The position numbers and the translations under genes were made by a program. This document shows, in pieces, positions 59,605-64,000 of a stretch of 64,000 nt of DNA. A model generated the notes under the pieces. That model had not been told where the DNA came from. It made no database searches and saw only the letters and a program-made list of their open reading frames with translations. The number at the start of each line of letters is the position of its first letter. Positions within the stretch are counted from its first letter, which is position 1. Origin of the DNA: Artocarpus heterophyllus (taxonomy: Eukaryota > Streptophyta > Magnoliopsida > Rosales > Moraceae); contig CM046341.1 of NCBI GenBank assembly GCA_025403435.1, positions 21,723,460 through 21,787,459 on the forward strand. The letters run 5' to 3'.

Positions 59605-61756
59605 TGTTACGCCCCGGAGTACGGGAGGTGACGTGGCGGAATATTTAGGTTAATTAAAAGAGAATTTAATTAAAAACCGAGAGTTTAAGAATCCAATTAG
59701 GCGAGGAATAAAGAGATTTTTCCACCACATTTGATAAGGAATTTAAAATCATTAAACAAATAACAATAATTGAATAAAAACCGCGAATATGGGTTCCACA
59801 ACCCACAACTTGTGCACACACATGGATCTGACAATATCACAAATACAATTACAGTCCAAGTACAAATAAAGTTAAGTCTTACATGCCTTGATTTATAAAT
59901 ACAGAATGTAAATAAATTCTCCTATTGCTCCTGAGTTCGGTCCGAAGAATCTTCTCCAAACCTAAATGGGAAACCACCTAGAAGGGGGGGAATTTAAAAC
60001 AGATAAAACGTGAGCGAAAGGCTCAGTAGGACTAAGTTTTATAAAATAATTTAATGCAAAGAAACATAGCATTATCAGGAGTTATGCAAGAAGAAACTCG
60101 AATAAATAAATAAATAAATTGAGTAGAACCGTTCTGACACAGAACAGTCTACTCGTCAAATCAAAACACCAGTTTACTTTTACCTAGGCAAACCATGATA
60201 TCACCACCGTAGTGGCCCAGCTGGGTTTCGGGACCTGCCCCCAAGGTCGATCACGACCCGATCTCTGATATGGCATCATGCCCATGTGTTTATTATCATT
60301 ATCATTCAAAACCCAATTACCGAGTGTTGTCAATTACATTCATTATGAAATTCATTTCATGTCACGGTATATAAAAATATAACCGATAAAACCATTTTCA
60401 AACAACCGTTGAAAACATTTTGATAGAAATCCTTTTCAAAGCCAAATCATTTCAAAACCAGGCTACCAAAGAAATAGGATAGAAGTCCTACCTCAGTACT
60501 CGTGCCGGTACCCCACACCGTAATCCCGGTCCGCTATACGTTAGCTCCACGGAACCACGAACAATCCTAGATACCAACTAAATCAATCAATATCTAGTTC
60601 GAAACATCCTATGTTACTAAATCATTTCATGATGTCCTAGTGTGCCATTTGTATCATTAAAATCATCCTATAAGGTTGGGATTTAAATCAGAGTTCAAAA
60701 CAATGAAATCGGGTAAAAATCACAAAATTTTCCATGCCTCGGTCGGCCTGCCGGACGCCCTGCTTCGGCCTGCCGAACTGTACAGTTCGGCCTGCCGGAA
60801 GCAAAGTTCGGCCTGCCGAACATTTCCCCATATTCGGCCTGCCGGTCGGAAGAACACCGGCCTGCCGATCATCACTCCGGCATGCCGAACATGAACTTCG
60901 GCCTGCCGAACTGGGAAGATCCAGAAATCCCAACCACGGGTTTCTCGATCCCCAAAATCCAAATCTGAATTCCAACCTGTTTTTCTCAATTCCCAGGCAT
61001 GAAAAACAACTATAGTTGATAGAAAAACATTCTAAAACATGTTTGGAATCATTTAAACAACATTTGAACTCGAAATCCTCAAAAATCCGAAAATGAGAAA
61101 AAGAGGAGAAAAATGAAAATCTTGAATCCAATCCATTTTTCTTCAATCTAGGTTTAGATTCAAGTTGTTCTAAGCTCATTTAACACAAATCTACGGTTTT
61201 CTAAGCTAAAACAAACTTAGATTTCAAAAACACACAAAATTGAAAATTTTGTAAAAAGTTTAGAAATTTCGAATCTAACCTCAAATCGAAGCTTCAATCC
61301 GCGTTCTCGGTCACCGAATCATGTCCCCGAGCTTCCTCCTTGCTGTTCCGAAGCTTGGATTCGAATGGAAATCAAAATTTTTTTGAAGAAATTAGAGAGA
61401 GAGAGGGACTGCCGAGAGAGAGAGAAGAGAGAGAGAGAGAACTCGTGAATGAGGAGAGAGAGAGAGAAGAGAGAAATAAATAGAGAAAATCGGTGGGCGG
61501 TTTTACTGTGCGAAAACCATGTGCCGCCCACGGTTTTGTAAAACAGAGTATTTTTAGCATTTTACAAATTGTTGTGTTTTAAAACTCAAAACATCATTTT
61601 AAATCAACAAGGAATCTTTTGAACACATCAATTTAACAAAACAACCAAAAACTAAAAATCCAACCAAATAATCTAATTAAAGTTAAAACTTTAATTATGG
61701 CACACTAATTCATCATTTACATTACATTAATATTAAATAAATTTCGGGACGTTACA
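59605..61756 (-). repeat. 3' LTR of chromovirus F (2,152 bp)
   Basis: Plus strand TGTTACGCCCCGGAG to CGGGACGTTACA. It contains the best-kept dyad-motif array (60743-60910) and a GA microsatellite (61393-61470). Both ends fit those of E in style (TGT(A/T)AC...GTTACA), but the internal sequence is different. Confidence 0.92.
60743..60910 (+). repeat. Dyad-motif array, LTR of chromovirus F (8 units)
   Basis: Units start at 60743, 60765, 60787, 60808, 60834, 60857, 60877 and 60898, spacings 22, 22, 21, 26, 23, 20 and 21 bp. Three are perfect TCGGCCTGCCGA; others read CGGCCTGCCGG or CGGCATGCCG. Confidence 0.92.
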
Positions 61757-61770
61757 GCTCTCCACTCCTA
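61757..61770 (-). other. Polypurine tract of chromovirus F
   Basis: Plus-strand GCTCTCCACTCCTA beside the LTR, i.e. TAGGAGTGGAGAGC in element orientation. Confidence 0.8.
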
Positions 61771-61804
61771 AAAGAAATTTCGTCCTCGAAATTTATAACT
61801 CATC

Positions 61805-63421
61805 TCAAAAGCAAAACAAATGCGGATACAATTCCCGCATACCCGACTCTAATTCCCAAGTGGCTTCATCAACACCGTGATGCTGCCACACGACCTTTAC
61901 CAACGGTATCTCACGACGACGCAAGCTAATCACTTTCCGGTCGATGATCTGAATCGGCACTTCTTCGTACGTCGTATCCTCCTGAACCTGTACATCGCGA
62001 AACGATACTATCTTACCCTGCTCAGGTGGACACTTCCTAAGCATAGACACATGAAACACATCGTGCACATGAGAAAGTTCGGGCGGAAGATCAAGCCGAT
62101 AAGCGACCACACCAACACGCTGAGTGATCTCGAACGGCCCAATATACCTCGGCGCGAGTTTCCCACTCACTCCGAACCGCATAGTTCCCTTACGAGGTGA
62201 CACCCTCAAGAGAACAAAATCTCCAACCGCGAACTCTAAGGGTCTACGTCTCCTATCCGCGTAGCTCTTCTGCCGACTCTGAGCTGCTCTCAACCGATCC
62301 CGAATCACCGCGACTTTCTCGTTGCTGTCACGAATCTCATCCGGCCCAAGAATAACTCTATCTTCCGGCTCGGCCCAACACACAGGTGACCGACACGGTC
62401 GCCCATACAATGCCTCAAATGGTGCCATACCGATACTCGCCTGATAACTGTTGTTGTACGCGAACTCCGCCAAATGCAAATATTGCTTCCAATTCCCGCC
62501 GAAGTCCAACGCACAAGCACGCAACATATCCTCGAGAACCTGAATAACCCGCTCAGACTGCCCATCAGTCTGAGGATGAAACGCCGTACTGAAGTTCAAA
62601 TCCGTACCCAAAGCCTCCTGAAAACTCCTCCAGTACTTAGCATTAAACCTGGTGTCTCGATCAGAGGTGATGGACAAAGGAACTCCATGCAACCTCACAA
62701 TGTTCTGCATATACAACTCCCCGAGAATCTTCCTGGAACACGTCGACCTAAACGGAATGAAATGCGCCGATTTCGTCAACCTGTCGACCACAACCCAAAC
62801 TGCATCATGCCGCTGCTCCGTCCTCGGCAAACCTGTGAGGAAATCCATCGTCACATGCTCCCATTTCCACCCTGGAATAGGAAGCGGCTGAAGCTGACCT
62901 GCAGGCTTCTGATGCTCAGCTTTCACCTGGAGACACGTCGAACACTTGGCCACGTACTCGCGAACATCTTTCTTCATGCCTCTCCACCAATAGTGCCTCT
63001 TCAAATCACGATACATCTTGGTGCTCCCCGGATGAATAGCAAACTGAGACCTATGAGCTTCATCTAGAACGGCTTTCGTCACCTCGGCGATAACTGGAAC
63101 TGCAAGACGCTCCCAGAAGTACAACGATCCATCTGCATGCACGCTCCATTCCTCGAACTGCTCCCCGTTCTGAATCCGCGACCAAATCCCCTGCAAATGC
63201 TGATCCTGCCACTGACCTTGCTTCACCATCCGAACAAGAGCTGGAGTCGCTTCCACATGATACAACAAAACTCGATCACCGTCGTCATGATACTGTAGCC
63301 GATACTCACTCACTGTCGCATCCCTACTCCAGTCCTCAAAAATCAAACAAGCGAGAATCCCTGAAGACTTCCTGCTAAGCGCGTCCGCTACCACATTAGC
63401 TTTCCCGGGATGATACTGCAA
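61805..63421 (-). CDS. Chromovirus F integrase with chromodomain-like tail
   Basis: An open frame of 538 codons, the longest uninterrupted one in the window. It begins at the RNase H end (YHPGKANVVADALSRKS). It continues with the integrase zinc-binding HHCC (IHPGSTKMYRDLKRHYWWRG, CSTCLQVKAEH), the DDE core (VTMDFLTGLP; SITSDRDTRF; SERVIQVLEDMLRAC), a GPF-type C-terminus (YIGPFEITQRVGVVAYRLDL) and a chromodomain-like tail (VKVVWQHHGVDEATWELES). All three catalytic acids are present. Such tails guide insertion of chromoviruses to chromatin marks. Codon use is GC-richer than in E. It would normally be the downstream part of a continuous pol, so the listed start is not a real initiation site. Confidence 0.92.
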   Translation of the reverse strand: MQYHPGKANVVADALSRKSSGILACLIFEDWSRDATVSEYRLQYHDDGDRVLLYHVEATPALVRMVKQGQWQDQHLQGIWSRIQNGEQFEEWSVHADGSLYFWERLAVPVIAEVTKAVLDEAHRSQFAIHPGSTKMYRDLKRHYWWRGMKKDVREYVAKCSTCLQVKAEHQKPAGQLQPLPIPGWKWEHVTMDFLTGLPRTEQRHDAVWVVVDRLTKSAHFIPFRSTCSRKILGELYMQNIVRLHGVPLSITSDRDTRFNAKYWRSFQEALGTDLNFSTAFHPQTDGQSERVIQVLEDMLRACALDFGGNWKQYLHLAEFAYNNSYQASIGMAPFEALYGRPCRSPVCWAEPEDRVILGPDEIRDSNEKVAVIRDRLRAAQSRQKSYADRRRRPLEFAVGDFVLLRVSPRKGTMRFGVSGKLAPRYIGPFEITQRVGVVAYRLDLPPELSHVHDVFHVSMLRKCPPEQGKIVSFRDVQVQEDTTYEEVPIQIIDRKVISLRRREIPLVKVVWQHHGVDEATWELESGMRELYPHLFCF

Positions 63422-63428
63422 CGCGAAA

Positions 63429-64000
63429 TCATAATCCTCCAGAACTCACATTAGCTTTCCCGGGATGACCCAGAAATTTGACCTCAGTCAACCAGAACTC
63501 ACATTTTTCCCTCTTAGCATACAACTGGTGCTCCCGCAGAGTCTGAAGCACGATCCGAAGATGCTGCTCATGCTCCTCCCATGTCTTAGAATACACAAGA
63601 ATATCATCGATGAACACGATCACAAACTGATCCAGATACGGCCTAAAAATCCTGTTCATCAAATCCATAAAAGCTGCTGGAGCATTCGTCAACCCGAAAG
63701 ACATAACCAGAAACTCGAAGTGCCCATACCGAGTCTTAAAAGCTGTCTTGGGAATATCCTCTTCCTTGATTCTGAGCTGATGATAACCTGAACGCAAATC
63801 AATTTTTGAGAAGTATCGCGAACCTCCCAACTGATCAAATAGCTCATCAATCCTAGGCAAAGGATACTTGTTCTTCACCGTAACACGATTCAGCTGCCGA
63901 TAATCCACACATAACCTGAGAGTCCCATCATGCTTCTTAGCGAACAAAACTGGTGCTCCCCACGGAGATGTGCTATTCCGAATATATCCTTTATCAGCAA
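63429..64000 (-). pseudogene. Chromovirus F reverse transcriptase, RNase H deleted
   Basis: RT palm and thumb: [40 protein letters not shown], and [19 protein letters not shown] with the Asp pair. It runs past the window end. After ...[11 protein letters not shown] the frame jumps to HPGKANV, which belongs some 190 residues downstream after RNase H, and stops shortly after. Confidence 0.88.

Larger units (their letters stand above)
59605..64000 (-). mobile_element. Gypsy chromovirus F (Tekay-like), partial
   Basis: The 3' LTR (59605-61756), polypurine tract and the pol 3' half are present. RT is cut by the window end. The integrase ORF is long and open, so F is the youngest-looking element of the window and is the third insertion into Gypsy D. 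An RNase H deletion (see findings) makes it defective unless complemented. Confidence 0.93.

Noticed and set aside
1..64000. CRISPR-like arrays or prokaryotic operons
   Set aside because: Phased short repeats exist only as the dyad-motif arrays; spacers and repeats do not have CRISPR form, and the sequence is a plant nuclear genome.
26700..64000. Integrated pararetrovirus
   Set aside because: All RT-bearing pieces sit with integrase, LTRs, tRNA-Met primer sites and target duplications; no movement protein or coat-protein gene is seen.

Overview
The window reads as nuclear DNA of a flowering plant, probably a woody or repeat-rich eudicot. Introns are canonical GT-AG, intergenic DNA is AT-rich, and the genes include a PRD1-type meiotic gene, an Rf-like PPR gene and an F-box gene. 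Most of the rest is LTR retrotransposons, several nested in one another. I cannot name the species.

Layout. 1-4453: 3' part of a Copia element (A) with a complete 3' LTR. 5015-11765 (-): a PPR pseudogene of restorer-of-fertility type, split by a complete small Copia element (B, 6527-11468). 13644-14861 (-): an F-box pseudogene. 15799-21711 (-): PRD1 (meiotic double-strand-break factor), nine exons, about 1,334 codons, carrying three single-base homopolymer indels. 21.7-26.7 kb: AT-rich intergenic DNA with a purine-rich tract, a 160-bp direct duplication and a hAT-type MITE with a perfect 8-bp target duplication. 26.7-41.9 kb: a 5'-truncated Ty3/Gypsy element of the Tat (Retand/Ogre) type, with integrase, a 44-bp tandem repeat, an antisense ORF and a 3' LTR. 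It is interrupted by a complete 9.7-kb Copia element (C, 28204-37877, target duplication CAGGG). 42.7-45.2 kb: a long solo LTR related to the Copia LTRs. 45.36-59.6 kb: an older Gypsy element (D, + strand) interrupted three times: in gag codon 13 by a complete 11.4-kb chromovirus-type Gypsy (E, 45859-57244, target duplication CACCG), later in gag by a 1-kb DNA element (57892-58892), and in protease by a second chromovirus (F, 59605 to beyond the window).

The three host genes all lie on the minus strand in the first 22 kb. Two are clearly dead and the third is structurally complete but frameshifted in this sequence. Nothing indicates an operon or functional cluster.

The most unusual signal is a 12-bp dyad motif, TCGGCCTGCCGA (5-bp arms, 2-bp centre). 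It occurs as helically phased arrays, spaced mostly 20-23 bp, in the LTRs or leader of three otherwise unrelated retrotransposon families: Copia C, Gypsy E and Gypsy F. I did not see it in the other elements of the window. It looks like a clustered protein-binding site shared across superfamilies.
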